DNA of 64,000 nucleotides from Actinophytocola sp963825445 (GTDB lineage Bacteria > Actinomycetota > Actinomycetes > Mycobacteriales > Pseudonocardiaceae), in contig CAWGTM010000003.1 in NCBI GenBank assembly GCA_963825445.1, positions 22,969 to 86,968 on the forward strand, in the 5' to 3' direction. Position numbers and translations under genes: made by a program. This document shows positions 17,347-26,769 of this stretch, piece by piece (position 1 is the stretch's first letter; each line of letters opens with the position of its first letter). The notes beneath the pieces were generated by a model that was not told the origin of the DNA, did not search any database, and worked only from the letters and a program-made list of their open reading frames with translations.

Positions 17347-20300
17347 GTGGTCACCCCGGATCTCCGGCTCGTGCGCCGGGCGACAACTTCCTGGGCGGCC
17401 CGACCCCCATCGCGCTGGGAGCCGGCCGCCCAGCGGGTGCTGGACGGGGCCGAAGGCTTCGTCCGGGTGCTCGGCGGCCCCGGCACCGGCAAGACCCGCC
17501 TGCTCGTCGAGATGGCTGCCGACCGCATCCTGCGCGGTGGCGTCGATCCCGAGCAGCTGCTGGTGGTCACGGCCAACCGACGGGCGGCCGTCGAGGTCCG
17601 CGCCGGCATCTCCGCGCTGCTGACCGCCGGGTCGAACGAGCTGAACCCGCGCACCGCCCGCGAGCCGCTGGTCCGCACGGTGCACTCCTACGCGTTCTCC
17701 GTGCTGCGCCTGCACGCGGCCATGCGTGACGTCCCCGGGCCGCGACTGCTGTCCGGGCCCGAGCAGGACGCCGTGGTCCGCGAGCTGCTGGCCGGCGACC
17801 TCGAGGACGAGGTCGACTACTGGCCCGATCGGCTCTGGCCCGCACTTCCGGTGCCCGGCTTCGCCGAGGAGCTGCGGGACCTGATGCTGCGCGCGGCCGA
17901 GCGCGGGCTCGGGCCCGAAGACCTCATCCAGATCGGCCGGGACGCCAAGCGCGAGGAATGGGTCTCGGTCGGCAAGTTCGCGCGCCAGTACGAGCAGGTC
18001 ACGCTGCTCGCGGGAGTGGCGGACAGCGCGGTGGCGCAGGAGAGCGCGCCCGCGCTGGACGCGGCCGAGCTGGTGGCGAGCGCGCTGCTCGCGTTCGAGA
18101 CGGACGCCGAGCTGCTGGCCAGCGAGCGGGACCGCGTGCGTTACCTGCTGGTCGACGACGCCCAGCACCTCGACCCGCTCCAGTACCGACTGCTCGCCCG
18201 GCTCGGCTTCGCGGCCAAGGAGTTCGTCCTGGCCGGCGACCCCGATCAGGCGGTGTTCTCCTTCCGCGGCGCCGATCCGCGGCTGCTCGGCGACACCGAA
18301 CCGGACGGCGGCACGGTCGTGCTGCGCGAGACGCACCGGATGGCACCGGTGATCCGCCAGGCGGTCGCCCGGCTGGCCGCGCGCCTGCCGGGCAGCTCGC
18401 CGCAGCGGCCGCGGGTGGCGGAGGGGGAGCCGGAGGGCGGTGACGTGACCGTCCGGCTCCACACGACGGACGCGGCCGAGGCCGCCTGGGTGGCCGACCA
18501 GTTGCGGCGCGCGCACCTGATCGACGGGGTGCCGTGGTCGGACATGGCGGTGCTCGCCCGCTCGGCCACCAACTCGGTGCCCGTGCTGCAGCGCGCGTTG
18601 TCGATCGCCGGCATACCCGTGCTGACCGACGCCGAGGAGTTGCCGCTCGCCCGGCAGCCGGCCGTGCGTCCGTTCCTCGAGTTGTTGCGGTGTGCGGCCA
18701 CGCCGGCGCTCATCGACCCGTATCGCGCGGAGCTGCTGCTGTCGTGTCACTTCGGTGGCGCGGATCCGTTGGCGCTGCGGCGGTTGCGGCGCGGGCTGCG
18801 TCGACTGGAGCTGGCGTCCGGCCACGACCGGCCGTCCGACGAGCTGCTGGTCGAGGTGCTCCGCGACAACGACGTGCTCGCCGCGTTGGAGGATTCCGAG
18901 GCGGTCAGCGTGCGGCGGGTGGCCGGGCTGCTGGCCACCGCGCGGCAGGCGATCGCCGAGGGTGTCGGGCTCGAGCAGGTGCTCTGGTTGGTGTGGCAGC
19001 AAAGTGGGCTCGAGCCACGATGGACGGCGCAGTCGTCGCGCGGCGGAACCCTTGGCGCACAGGCGGACCGCGACCTCGACGCGATCGTCGGACTGTTCCA
19101 CGCGGCCGCCCGCTACGCTGACCGGCTGCCGGGTTCCGGCGTCACCGGGTTCGCCGAGTTCCTTGCCGCACAACGGATCGTGGGCGACACGCTGGCGCCG
19201 TCCGCCCAGCGCGGTGAGGCCGTCGAGGTGCTCACCGCGCACGCGGCCGTGGGTCGCGAGTGGACGGTGGTGGCCGTCATCGGCGTGCAGGAGGGCACCT
19301 GGCCGGACCTGCGGCTGCGGGGTTCCCTTCTGGGCGTGGAACGGTTGGTGGACCGGCTGGCCGGTATCGACGACGTGGAACTGTCGGCCACCGCGCCACT
19401 CCTGGCCGAGGAACGCCGGCTGCTGATGGTGGCGGCCAGCCGCGCGCGCCGAACCCTGCTGGTGTCGGCCATCCGCGGCGAGGACGAGCAGCCGTCGCGG
19501 TTCCTGGCGGAGCTGACCGGCATGGACATCGAGAACCTGGAGGACGCCGGTCGGGTCATGGGGCTGGGTGGTCCGCGCCGGGCGCTGATCCTGGCCGACC
19601 TGGTGGGCGAACTGCGTCGCGCGGTGTGCGACGGCACCGCGCCACCCGACCGTCGTCGCCGCGCCGCCCGCCAACTGGCCCGTCTGGCGGAGGCCGGCGT
19701 GCCGGGCGCGAGCCCCGACTACTGGTACGGCCTGCCCGAACTGTCGAGCGTGGAACCGTTGCGCGCCAGGGGAGACCGCGTCTCAGTGTCACCGTCCACA
19801 GTGGAAGTGCTGGCCAAGTGTCCACTGCGCTGGATGGTCGAGCGACACGGTGGCTCCGACCCGGCAGAACTGGCGTCGATCACGGGCGTCCTCGTCCACG
19901 CGCTGGCACAGGCGGCGGCGAGCGGCGCCGACGAGGTCCGCCTGCGCGCCGAACTGGACCGGGCCTGGGACGCGGTCGACGCCGGCGCCCCGTGGTTCTC
20001 GCGCCGCGAACGGGCGAGGGTCCACGCGATGATGGACACGTTCCTGGGCTGGCTGCGGGCCACTCGCGGCGACCTGACCCAGGTGGCCGTGGAACACGAC
20101 TTCAGCCTGGACCTGCCGGAGTCCGAGCCGCCGGTCCGCATCCGCGGCCGCGTGGACCGCCTGGAAACGGACGCTGCGGGACGCCCGGTGGTGGTGGACG
20201 TGAAGACCGGCCGCGCCCCGGTGACGGCCGACGAGGCGAAGGAGCACCCCCAGCTGGCGGTGTACCAACTGGCGGCCGCGTACGGCGCTTTCACCGAGCT

Positions 20301-20553
20301 GGGCCTGGACACCGAACCGGGCGGCGCGCGCCTGCTGTACGTCTCGAAGGCCAACCGCAAGACGATCGCCACGGAACGCAACCAGGACCCGGTGGACGAG
20401 GAGGGCCTGAAACACTGGACGGGGGTGGTGGCCGACGCGGCCGCCGCGAGCACGGGCCCGGAGTACACAGCCAGGCAGAACCCCGACTGCCCCCGCTGCC
20501 CGGTCCGCACCGCGTGCCCCATGCAGGCCTCGGGCCGCCAGGTGCCCGAATGA
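17347..20553 (+). CDS. adnA: Helicase-nuclease subunit AdnA
   Basis: A 1068-residue UvrD-type motor fused to a C-terminal RecB-like nuclease, one half of the AdnAB double-strand-break resection machine. Walker A (GGPGTGKT) is at residues 43-50. Motif II is VDDAQH (about 268-273) in place of DExQ, so the motor may be degenerate as described for AdnA. The nuclease carries GRVDRLETD...VVVDVKTG and a cysteine set CPRCPVRTACP for Fe-S. GTG 17347 gives the family-like start MVTPDLRLV. A fic gene, not adnB, follows. Confidence 0.92.
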   Translation: MVTPDLRLVRRATTSWAARPPSRWEPAAQRVLDGAEGFVRVLGGPGTGKTRLLVEMAADRILRGGVDPEQLLVVTANRRAAVEVRAGISALLTAGSNELNPRTAREPLVRTVHSYAFSVLRLHAAMRDVPGPRLLSGPEQDAVVRELLAGDLEDEVDYWPDRLWPALPVPGFAEELRDLMLRAAERGLGPEDLIQIGRDAKREEWVSVGKFARQYEQVTLLAGVADSAVAQESAPALDAAELVASALLAFETDAELLASERDRVRYLLVDDAQHLDPLQYRLLARLGFAAKEFVLAGDPDQAVFSFRGADPRLLGDTEPDGGTVVLRETHRMAPVIRQAVARLAARLPGSSPQRPRVAEGEPEGGDVTVRLHTTDAAEAAWVADQLRRAHLIDGVPWSDMAVLARSATNSVPVLQRALSIAGIPVLTDAEELPLARQPAVRPFLELLRCAATPALIDPYRAELLLSCHFGGADPLALRRLRRGLRRLELASGHDRPSDELLVEVLRDNDVLAALEDSEAVSVRRVAGLLATARQAIAEGVGLEQVLWLVWQQSGLEPRWTAQSSRGGTLGAQADRDLDAIVGLFHAAARYADRLPGSGVTGFAEFLAAQRIVGDTLAPSAQRGEAVEVLTAHAAVGREWTVVAVIGVQEGTWPDLRLRGSLLGVERLVDRLAGIDDVELSATAPLLAEERRLLMVAASRARRTLLVSAIRGEDEQPSRFLAELTGMDIENLEDAGRVMGLGGPRRALILADLVGELRRAVCDGTAPPDRRRRAARQLARLAEAGVPGASPDYWYGLPELSSVEPLRARGDRVSVSPSTVEVLAKCPLRWMVERHGGSDPAELASITGVLVHALAQAAASGADEVRLRAELDRAWDAVDAGAPWFSRRERARVHAMMDTFLGWLRATRGDLTQVAVEHDFSLDLPESEPPVRIRGRVDRLETDAAGRPVVVDVKTGRAPVTADEAKEHPQLAVYQLAAAYGAFTELGLDTEPGGARLLYVSKANRKTIATERNQDPVDEEGLKHWTGVVADAAAASTGPEYTARQNPDCPRCPVRTACPMQASGRQVPE

Positions 20554-20560
20554 GGGATAA

Positions 20561-20597
20561 TCAGTTAATAACTGATGTCAAATCAGATAGTATCTGA
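20561..20597 (+). promoter_or_regulatory. Two 15-bp palindromic operators over the fic promoter
   Basis: TCAGTTAATAACTGA (20,561-20,575) and TCAGATAGTATCTGA (20,583-20,597) are both perfect palindromes around a single central base, with centres 22 bp apart (two helical turns). TAGTAT (20,588-20,593), a -10 box six bases before the fic ATG, lies inside the second; the first covers the -35 position. Their AT-rich composition stands out from the flanks. Autorepression by the C-terminal winged helix of the Fic protein is the simplest reading. Confidence 0.8.
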
Positions 20598-20599
20598 CT

Positions 20600-21745
20600 A
20601 TGGCCGCGCTGTTCCGCCCGCCTGAACTCGACGACAGCGATCGGCGGGTGATGGACGTGATCCTCGGCAAGCACCGCGAGTTGCGGCACCAGGTCGCCGC
20701 TCCGCGCCGGTGGATCGGTCTGCTGCGCAGGGTCGCCATGGCACGCGCCGTCCGTGGCTCCAACACGATCGAGGGCTTCACGGTCAGCGTCGACGACGCG
20801 TTCGCCGCGATGGACGACCAGGAACCCCGGGACGCCGACGAGCTGGCCTGGCAGGCGGTGCGTGGCTACCGGGACGCGATGACCTACGTCCTGCAGCTCG
20901 CGAAACAGGAGCCGTTCGCCCTGAGCCCGGACACCATCCTGGCGCTGCACTTCATGATGCAGCACTACGACCTCGGCAAGTGGCCGGGCCGCTGGCGCCA
21001 GGACCAGGTCTACGTCTTCGACGAGGACAACGAGGCCATGGTGTACGTCAGCCCGGAGGCCGAGCACGTTCGCGAGCTGGTGGCGGAGCTGGCGACCGAG
21101 ATCAACGGAGCGGATCTCGCGACAGCGCCGCTCGTCACCGCCGCCATGGCACACCTGAGCCTCGTGATGATCCACCCGTTCAAGGACGGCAACGGCCGGA
21201 TGGCCCGGTGCCTGCAGACCTTGTTGCTGGCCGCGGCCGGAACCACCGCGGCGCCCGAGTTCGCCTCCATCGAGGAGTACCTCGGCTCCCACGGGCAGGA
21301 CTACTACCGGGTGCTGGCCGAGGTGGGCGGTGGCGTGTGGAGCCCGCACCGGGATACCCGCCCGTGGATCCGCTTCTGCCTGACCGCGCACCACCGGCAG
21401 GCGCTGCGCGTGGAGCGTCGGTCGGATTTGGCGGGCAAGCTCTGGGTCCACGCCGAGAAGCTGGTGGCGGACCTGGGGTTCCCCGATCGGTGCGTTCAGC
21501 CGTTGACCTACTGCCTGTCCGGTCGGTATCTGCGCAACAGCACGTACCGTCAGCTCGTGCCGGACATCTCCCAGAACGTCGCGAGCCGCGACCTCAACGA
21601 GATGGTCAAGGCCGGCTGGCTCGAGGCGCACGGGGAGAAGCGAGGTCGCTGGTACCGGCCGTCTTTGGCCCTGCGGACGAACGCCCACGAGCTTCGGGTG
21701 GAGGTGAACAGCCGGTTCCCGACCACCGGTGATCCGTATGCCTGA
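20600..21745 (+). CDS. Fic family AMP-transferase with N-terminal inhibitory motif and C-terminal winged helix
   Basis: A 381-residue Fic protein. The catalytic motif HPFKDGNGRMAR lies at residues 192-203 and is intact, so AMPylation (or related nucleotidyl transfer) to a protein hydroxyl is expected. The inhibitory helix motif SNTIEG (54-59) precedes it, as in class II self-inhibited enzymes. Residues about 300-370 look like a winged helix (SRDLNEMVKAGWLEAHGEKRG). It sits between adnA and adnB: 46 bases after adnA, and its last eight bases overlap the adnB start. The duplicated operator upstream suggests self-regulation. The target protein is unknown. Confidence 0.9.
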   Translation: MAALFRPPELDDSDRRVMDVILGKHRELRHQVAAPRRWIGLLRRVAMARAVRGSNTIEGFTVSVDDAFAAMDDQEPRDADELAWQAVRGYRDAMTYVLQLAKQEPFALSPDTILALHFMMQHYDLGKWPGRWRQDQVYVFDEDNEAMVYVSPEAEHVRELVAELATEINGADLATAPLVTAAMAHLSLVMIHPFKDGNGRMARCLQTLLLAAAGTTAAPEFASIEEYLGSHGQDYYRVLAEVGGGVWSPHRDTRPWIRFCLTAHHRQALRVERRSDLAGKLWVHAEKLVADLGFPDRCVQPLTYCLSGRYLRNSTYRQLVPDISQNVASRDLNEMVKAGWLEAHGEKRGRWYRPSLALRTNAHELRVEVNSRFPTTGDPYA

Positions 21746-24700
21746 CCTGATCAGTCCGCGGCTCCTGTCCGCTCACCTGGGACTGCCGCCGCCCACCGAG
21801 GAGCAGGCGGCCGTCATCGCGGCGCCGAACGAGCCCGCGCTCGTGATCGCCGGGGCAGGGGCCGGTAAGACCGAGACCATGGCCGCCCGCGTGGTGTGGC
21901 TGGTGGCCAACGGACTCGTCACGCCCGACCGGGTGCTCGGCCTGACGTTCACCCGCAAGGCCGCCCGCCAGCTGGCCGACCGCGTGCGGTCGCGCCTCAG
22001 GCGCCTCGCCGGATCGGGGTTGCTCGAGCGGCTCGATCCCAGCGGGGACCGGCTCGCGGCCGTCTACGCGGGTGAGCCCACCGTGCTCACCTACCACGCC
22101 TACGCCGGCCGGCTGGTCGCCGAGCACGGGCTGCGGCTGCCCGTCGAGCCCGGCGCCCGGCTGCTCACCGAGACCGCCTGTTGGCAGCTCGCCCACCGCG
22201 TCGTCTCCACCTGGACCCAGGACCTCGACACCGAGCGCGTGCCCGTCACCGTGACCCGCTACCTGCTCGAGTTGGCCGGCGAACTGGCCGAGCACCTGGT
22301 CGACGAGGAGGCCCTCGCCCGGTACTCGGAGTCCATCTGCGAGGCCATCGAGTCGGCACCGCGGGGACCGCGCCAGCGCGCGGAGTTGTCCCAGGACCTC
22401 AAGGAAATCGTTGCCACGCAACGGTTCCGGGTCGCGCTGCTGCCGCTTGTCCATGCATATTCCGAACGTAAGCGCAAGGAGGGCGCGCTCGACTTCGCCG
22501 AGCAGATGGCCCTGGCGGCCCGCCTTGCCAGCACACAACCAGAAGTTGTGCAGTCAGAGCTCGCGCGCTACGGCGCCGTGTTGCTCGACGAATACCAGGA
22601 CACCGGCCACGCGCAACGCATCCTGCTGCGTTCCCTGTTCGGCGCGGGCGGCAAGCTGCCGGTCACGGCCGTCGGCGACCCCGTGCAGGCGATCTACGGC
22701 TGGCGTGGCGCGAGTGCCGCGAACCTGCCGCGCTTCGCCACCGACTTTCCGGCGGGCAAAGGAAAACCCGCCACCCGCTACGGGCTGCTCACCAGCTTCC
22801 GCAACCCGCCTGAGGTGCTGGCGTTGGCGAACGCGATCTCCGGGCCGCTGCGCACTGCCGGCCTGGACGTCGACGAGCTGCGTGCCCCGCCGGGCGCCGG
22901 ACCGGCCGACGTCCGTGTCGCGCTGCACGCGGACGCCGAGGATGAGGTCGCCTGGCTGGCCGACGAGGTGGCCGAGCGCTGGCGGTCCATTGTGGACGAA
23001 ACCGGCAAGCCGCCGACCGCCGCCGTGCTCGTGCGTCGCCGCGCGGACATGACCGACCTCGCCACCGCGCTGCGCGTCCGGGGGCTGCCGGTCGAGGTGG
23101 TGGGCATCGGCGGGCTGCTCGACGAACCCGAGGTGCGCGACCTGGTGTCCGCGCTGCGCGTGCTGATCGACCCGTTGGCCGGCACGGCCGCCGCCCGTCT
23201 GCTGACCGGCGCCCGCTGGCGGCTCGGCCCGGCCGACCTGGCGGCCATGTGGCGTCGTGCGGCCGAACTGGGCCAGGCGTTCCGGACCGAGGGCTCGAAC
23301 ATCACAGGAACGTTGACTGACACGGTCCCGGGCGAGGGCGCCGAGCAGGCGGGCCTGGTCGACGCGCTCGACGACCCGGGCGACGCCGAGGCGTACTCCC
23401 ACGAGGGCTACCGGCGGATCCGCACGCTCGGCATGGAGCTGCGGTCGCTGCGCCGCCGGCTCGACCAGCCGCTGCCCGAGCTGGTGGCCGAGGTCGAGCG
23501 GGTGATGCTGCTGGACGTCGAGTCCAAGGCCCGACCGGGCGGCGCGGGTCGCGCGCACCTGAACAAGTTCGCGGACGTGGTGTCCGACTACGCGCAGACC
23601 AGCCCGTCGGCCAGCCTGCCGGCGCTGCTCGACTACCTGGCGGCCGCCGAGGCCGCGGAGGACGGTCTCGAGCCGGGCGAGGTCGAGGTGGCCGAGGATC
23701 GCGTGCAGATCCTGACCGTCCACTCGGCCAAGGGCCTCGAGTGGGAGATCGTGGCCGTGCCGCACCTGGTGAACGACGTGTTCCCCAGTCGCAAGCGGAC
23801 TTCGTGCTGGCTGCGTGCGGTGACCGAGCTGCCGGCGCAGCTGCGCGGTGACTCGGCCGACCTGCCGCCGCTGAACCTGGCGGGCGCGGCGAACCGCAAG
23901 GAGGTCGAGCTGGAGCTGACGGCCCACGCCGAGGCGTTCGCCGAGCGGGACCTGGTGGAGGAGCGTCGACTCTGTTACGTGGCGCTGACCCGCGCCGAGC
24001 GGACGCTGTTGGTGTCGGCGCACTGGTGGGGCCGTACGGGCGCGAAACCCAAGGGCCCGTCCGACTTCTTCAACGAGATCGCCACCGCGACGTCCTCAAT
24101 GGACGATCAGGTCGCGTCGGTCGCGCACTGGTGCGAGGCCCCGCCGGAGGACGAGGAGAACCCCCTCGCCACGGCCGACCGCACGGCACGCTGGCCTGCC
24201 GACCCGCTGGCGATCGGCCGCCCCCACGTGGCCGAGGGTGCCTCACTCGTGCGCGAGGAACTGGCCGTGTTGCACGGCGGCGGCGCCCAGATCCTGCTGG
24301 AGGAGGACCCGGAGGGCTGGGAGGCCGACACGGACGTGCTGCTGGCCGAGCGGGCGGCCGCCGCCGCGCGCCGCGAAGAGGTGACGCTGCCCGCGTCGAT
24401 GTCGGTGGTCCAGCTGGTCGAGCTGGCGGCCGACCCGGCCGCGCTGGCCCGTCGTTTGCGCCGCCCGTTGCCGTTCCCGCCCAACCCGACGGCCCGCCGG
24501 GGCACGGCCTTCCACGCCTGGTTGGAGAAGCGGTTCGGCTCGCGGGCGCTGCTCGACCTCGACGAGCTGCCGGGGTCGGCGGACGAGAACGCGGCCCCGG
24601 ACGAGGACCTGATCCAGCTGCAGGAGGCGTTCCTGGCGTCGCCCTGGGCCGAGCGCACGCCGCACGAGGTGGAGGTTCCGTTCACCTGTGACGTCGCGGG

Positions 24701-24983
24701 GATCTCGCTGCGTGGCCGGATGGACGCCGTGTTCCTCGACAAGGACGGCACGTGGACGGTGCTCGACTGGAAGACCGGCGCCATCCCTTCAGAGGAGGAC
24801 CTGCCGGCGCTGACCGTGCAGCTGGCCGCGTACCGCCTGGCGTGGGCGAGCCTGTCGGACACGCCCGTGCACCAGGTGCGTGCCGCGTTCCACTACGTGC
24901 GGCACAACCAGACCATCCGCCCGGCCGACCTCATCGACGCGACGGGCCTGAGCGCCCTGCTGAGCGCGGTTCCGCTTGGCTAG
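21738..24983 (+). CDS. adnB: Helicase-nuclease subunit AdnB
   Basis: A 1081-residue UvrD-type motor-nuclease, the partner of AdnA. Walker A GAGAGKTE lies at residues 39-46 and motif II LLDEYQDTG at about 282-290, so this motor is intact. VHSAKGLEWEIV and YVALTRAERTLLVS are further superfamily 1 motifs. The C-terminal nuclease has GRMDAVFLDKDGTWTVLDWKTG and QLAAYRLAW. ATG 21738 was chosen; it overlaps the end of fic, so translation is probably coupled to fic. In mycobacteria adnA and adnB are adjacent, without fic. Confidence 0.92.
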   Translation: MPDLISPRLLSAHLGLPPPTEEQAAVIAAPNEPALVIAGAGAGKTETMAARVVWLVANGLVTPDRVLGLTFTRKAARQLADRVRSRLRRLAGSGLLERLDPSGDRLAAVYAGEPTVLTYHAYAGRLVAEHGLRLPVEPGARLLTETACWQLAHRVVSTWTQDLDTERVPVTVTRYLLELAGELAEHLVDEEALARYSESICEAIESAPRGPRQRAELSQDLKEIVATQRFRVALLPLVHAYSERKRKEGALDFAEQMALAARLASTQPEVVQSELARYGAVLLDEYQDTGHAQRILLRSLFGAGGKLPVTAVGDPVQAIYGWRGASAANLPRFATDFPAGKGKPATRYGLLTSFRNPPEVLALANAISGPLRTAGLDVDELRAPPGAGPADVRVALHADAEDEVAWLADEVAERWRSIVDETGKPPTAAVLVRRRADMTDLATALRVRGLPVEVVGIGGLLDEPEVRDLVSALRVLIDPLAGTAAARLLTGARWRLGPADLAAMWRRAAELGQAFRTEGSNITGTLTDTVPGEGAEQAGLVDALDDPGDAEAYSHEGYRRIRTLGMELRSLRRRLDQPLPELVAEVERVMLLDVESKARPGGAGRAHLNKFADVVSDYAQTSPSASLPALLDYLAAAEAAEDGLEPGEVEVAEDRVQILTVHSAKGLEWEIVAVPHLVNDVFPSRKRTSCWLRAVTELPAQLRGDSADLPPLNLAGAANRKEVELELTAHAEAFAERDLVEERRLCYVALTRAERTLLVSAHWWGRTGAKPKGPSDFFNEIATATSSMDDQVASVAHWCEAPPEDEENPLATADRTARWPADPLAIGRPHVAEGASLVREELAVLHGGGAQILLEEDPEGWEADTDVLLAERAAAAARREEVTLPASMSVVQLVELAADPAALARRLRRPLPFPPNPTARRGTAFHAWLEKRFGSRALLDLDELPGSADENAAPDEDLIQLQEAFLASPWAERTPHEVEVPFTCDVAGISLRGRMDAVFLDKDGTWTVLDWKTGAIPSEEDLPALTVQLAAYRLAWASLSDTPVHQVRAAFHYVRHNQTIRPADLIDATGLSALLSAVPLG

Positions 24984-25054
24984 CTGAGCAATGGCGCGTG
25001 CCGGGCGTGCAGTCCTGGTCCGCGGAATGTCGCGGCGGTGCGACGTTCGCTGGC

Positions 25055-25516
25055 ATGAAGATGCGAGCGGGACTACTCGGCCTGTTACTGGCGGTCGGCG
25101 TCGTGGCGGCGCCCGGCTTCGACGCGGAGGCCACCGGCAAGGAGATCTCCCACAAGGCGGCGACCGCGAAGCTGCGGGCCGCCAAGATCACGTGGACGTC
25201 GAGCGGTGGGTGCGGCAATCGCGACAACCCCACGTGCACGTCGTTCACCGACATCAAGTCCGGCACCATCGCCGGGATCATCGCGTTCAAGAAGGCCAGC
25301 AACTGCAAGATCACGATCACCGGCGGCACGGAGACCGGCCACCAGGGCGGCACCTACAGCCACTGGAACGGCTACAAGGTCGACATCGACCCGCGGGCCT
25401 GCGTGAACAACTACATCAAGCGCCACTACACGGCCATCGGCGGCAACCAGTGGCGCTCACCGGCCGGCAACATCTACTACAACGAGGGCAACCACTGGGA
25501 CATCACCTACTACTGA
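25055..25516 (+). CDS. Secreted M15/LAS-like peptidase candidate
   Basis: A 153-residue protein with a signal peptide (MKMRAGLLGLLLAVGVVAAPGFDAEA). The mature part has HWNGYKVDID, which fits the HxxGxAxD zinc motif of LAS/D-Ala-D-Ala peptidases, and ends NEGNHWDITYY, resembling the ExxHW motif. Four cysteines could form two disulfides. It could act on peptidoglycan peptides, but the motif match is partial. It stands alone between adnB and the potassium channel gene. Confidence 0.6.
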   Translation: MKMRAGLLGLLLAVGVVAAPGFDAEATGKEISHKAATAKLRAAKITWTSSGGCGNRDNPTCTSFTDIKSGTIAGIIAFKKASNCKITITGGTETGHQGGTYSHWNGYKVDIDPRACVNNYIKRHYTAIGGNQWRSPAGNIYYNEGNHWDITYY

Positions 25517-25620
25517 CAGCGGTGTCGGTCGGCCACCCACCGGCCGGCGCCCGGGTGAACGGTCGCCGGCACCGGGGGGTCATTCGGACAGCGGTCATGT
25601 TCCGCGGCTAGTCTCGCGCC

Positions 25621-26730
25621 GTGGCCAGCCCTGATGAGCCTGACCGGCGACTGTCTCGCAAGTTGCGTGCCAAGTTGGCGGCGACGGATCGCCTGACCGA
25701 CCGTCCGGACCACTCCCTGGTGGGCGTGATCCGCATGCCGGAGAGTTCGGTCAGCCCGATCACCGCGATCGTGCGCCGGGTGATCGGTGCGCTGTTCGCG
25801 CTGCTCGCGGCCGTGCTGCTCGTGTACATCGACCGCGACGGCTACCGCGACGGCAACGGCGACGGTCTGTCGCTGCTGGACTGCTTCTACTACGCGACGG
25901 TGTCGCTGTCCACCACCGGTTACGGTGACATCACCCCGGTCAGCGAGACCGCCCGGCTGGTCAACATCCTGGTGATCACGCCGCTCCGGGTCATGTTCCT
26001 GATCATCCTGGTCGGTACCACCCTGGCGGTACTGACCGAACGGTCCCGCCAGGCGTTCAAGCTGCAACGATGGAGGTCGAAGGTGCGTGATCACGTGGTG
26101 GTCATCGGTTACGGCACCAAGGGCCGCTCCGCCGTGACGTCCGTGCTGTCCGACGGCGTGCTGCCGGAGCAGATCGTGGTGGTCGACACCGACCAGGCCA
26201 TGCTCGAGGCCGCGTCCGCGCTCGGCCTGGTGGTCGTGCACGGCTCCGGCACCCGGTCCGACGTGCTGCGCGTCGCGGGGGTCCCGAGAGCCCGCGCGGT
26301 CGTGGTGGCCGCCAACCGCGACGACTCGGCCGTGCTGGTCACCCTCACCGCTCGCGAGCTGGCGCCGAAGGCCCAGATCGTGGCCGCCGTGCGCGAGGCG
26401 GAGAACGTGCACCTGCTGCGTCAGTCCGGCGCGAACTCCGTGGTGGTCTCCAGCGAGACGGCCGGCCGGCTGCTCGGTATGGCCACCCACACCCCGACCG
26501 TGGTCGACATGGTCGAGGACCTGATCACGCCGGAGTCCGGTCTGGCGATCGCCGAGCGCGACGTCGAGGAGAGCGAGATCGGAGGCTCGCCGAGGCACCT
26601 GTCGGACATCGTGCTGGGCGTGGTCCGCGAGGGGAAGCTGTTCCGGGTGGACCACCCGGAGGCGGACGCCATCGAGGTCGGCGACCGGCTGCTGTACGTC
26701 AAGAAGGTCACTGCCGCGCACGAGGACTAG
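25621..26730 (+). CDS. Potassium channel with RCK (TrkA-N) domain
   Basis: A 369-residue ion channel subunit (Rv3200c position). The first helix is at about residues 50-70, the pore loop carries the selectivity filter TTGYGDITP (about 98-106), and a second helix VMFLIILVGTTLAVL follows. The cytoplasmic RCK domain begins VVIGYGTKGRSAV with the Rossmann glycines and contains VVVDTDQAML, so it probably binds NAD(H) or another nucleotide. TAGTCT lies six bases before GTG 25621, a leaderless arrangement. Confidence 0.9.
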   Translation: MASPDEPDRRLSRKLRAKLAATDRLTDRPDHSLVGVIRMPESSVSPITAIVRRVIGALFALLAAVLLVYIDRDGYRDGNGDGLSLLDCFYYATVSLSTTGYGDITPVSETARLVNILVITPLRVMFLIILVGTTLAVLTERSRQAFKLQRWRSKVRDHVVVIGYGTKGRSAVTSVLSDGVLPEQIVVVDTDQAMLEAASALGLVVVHGSGTRSDVLRVAGVPRARAVVVAANRDDSAVLVTLTARELAPKAQIVAAVREAENVHLLRQSGANSVVVSSETAGRLLGMATHTPTVVDMVEDLITPESGLAIAERDVEESEIGGSPRHLSDIVLGVVREGKLFRVDHPEADAIEVGDRLLYVKKVTAAHED

Positions 26731-26769
26731 ACCTATCTCTGAGCACGGCCCATCTGCCACGATCTGCGG

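Noticed and set aside
17281..19674. Minus-strand open frame of 797 codons
   Set aside because: Shadow of adnA with His/Gln/Arg-rich composition and no recognisable fold.
20600..21745. Classic FicTA toxin-antitoxin module
   Set aside because: No small antitoxin gene precedes fic; the inhibitory SNTIEG motif is within the same protein.
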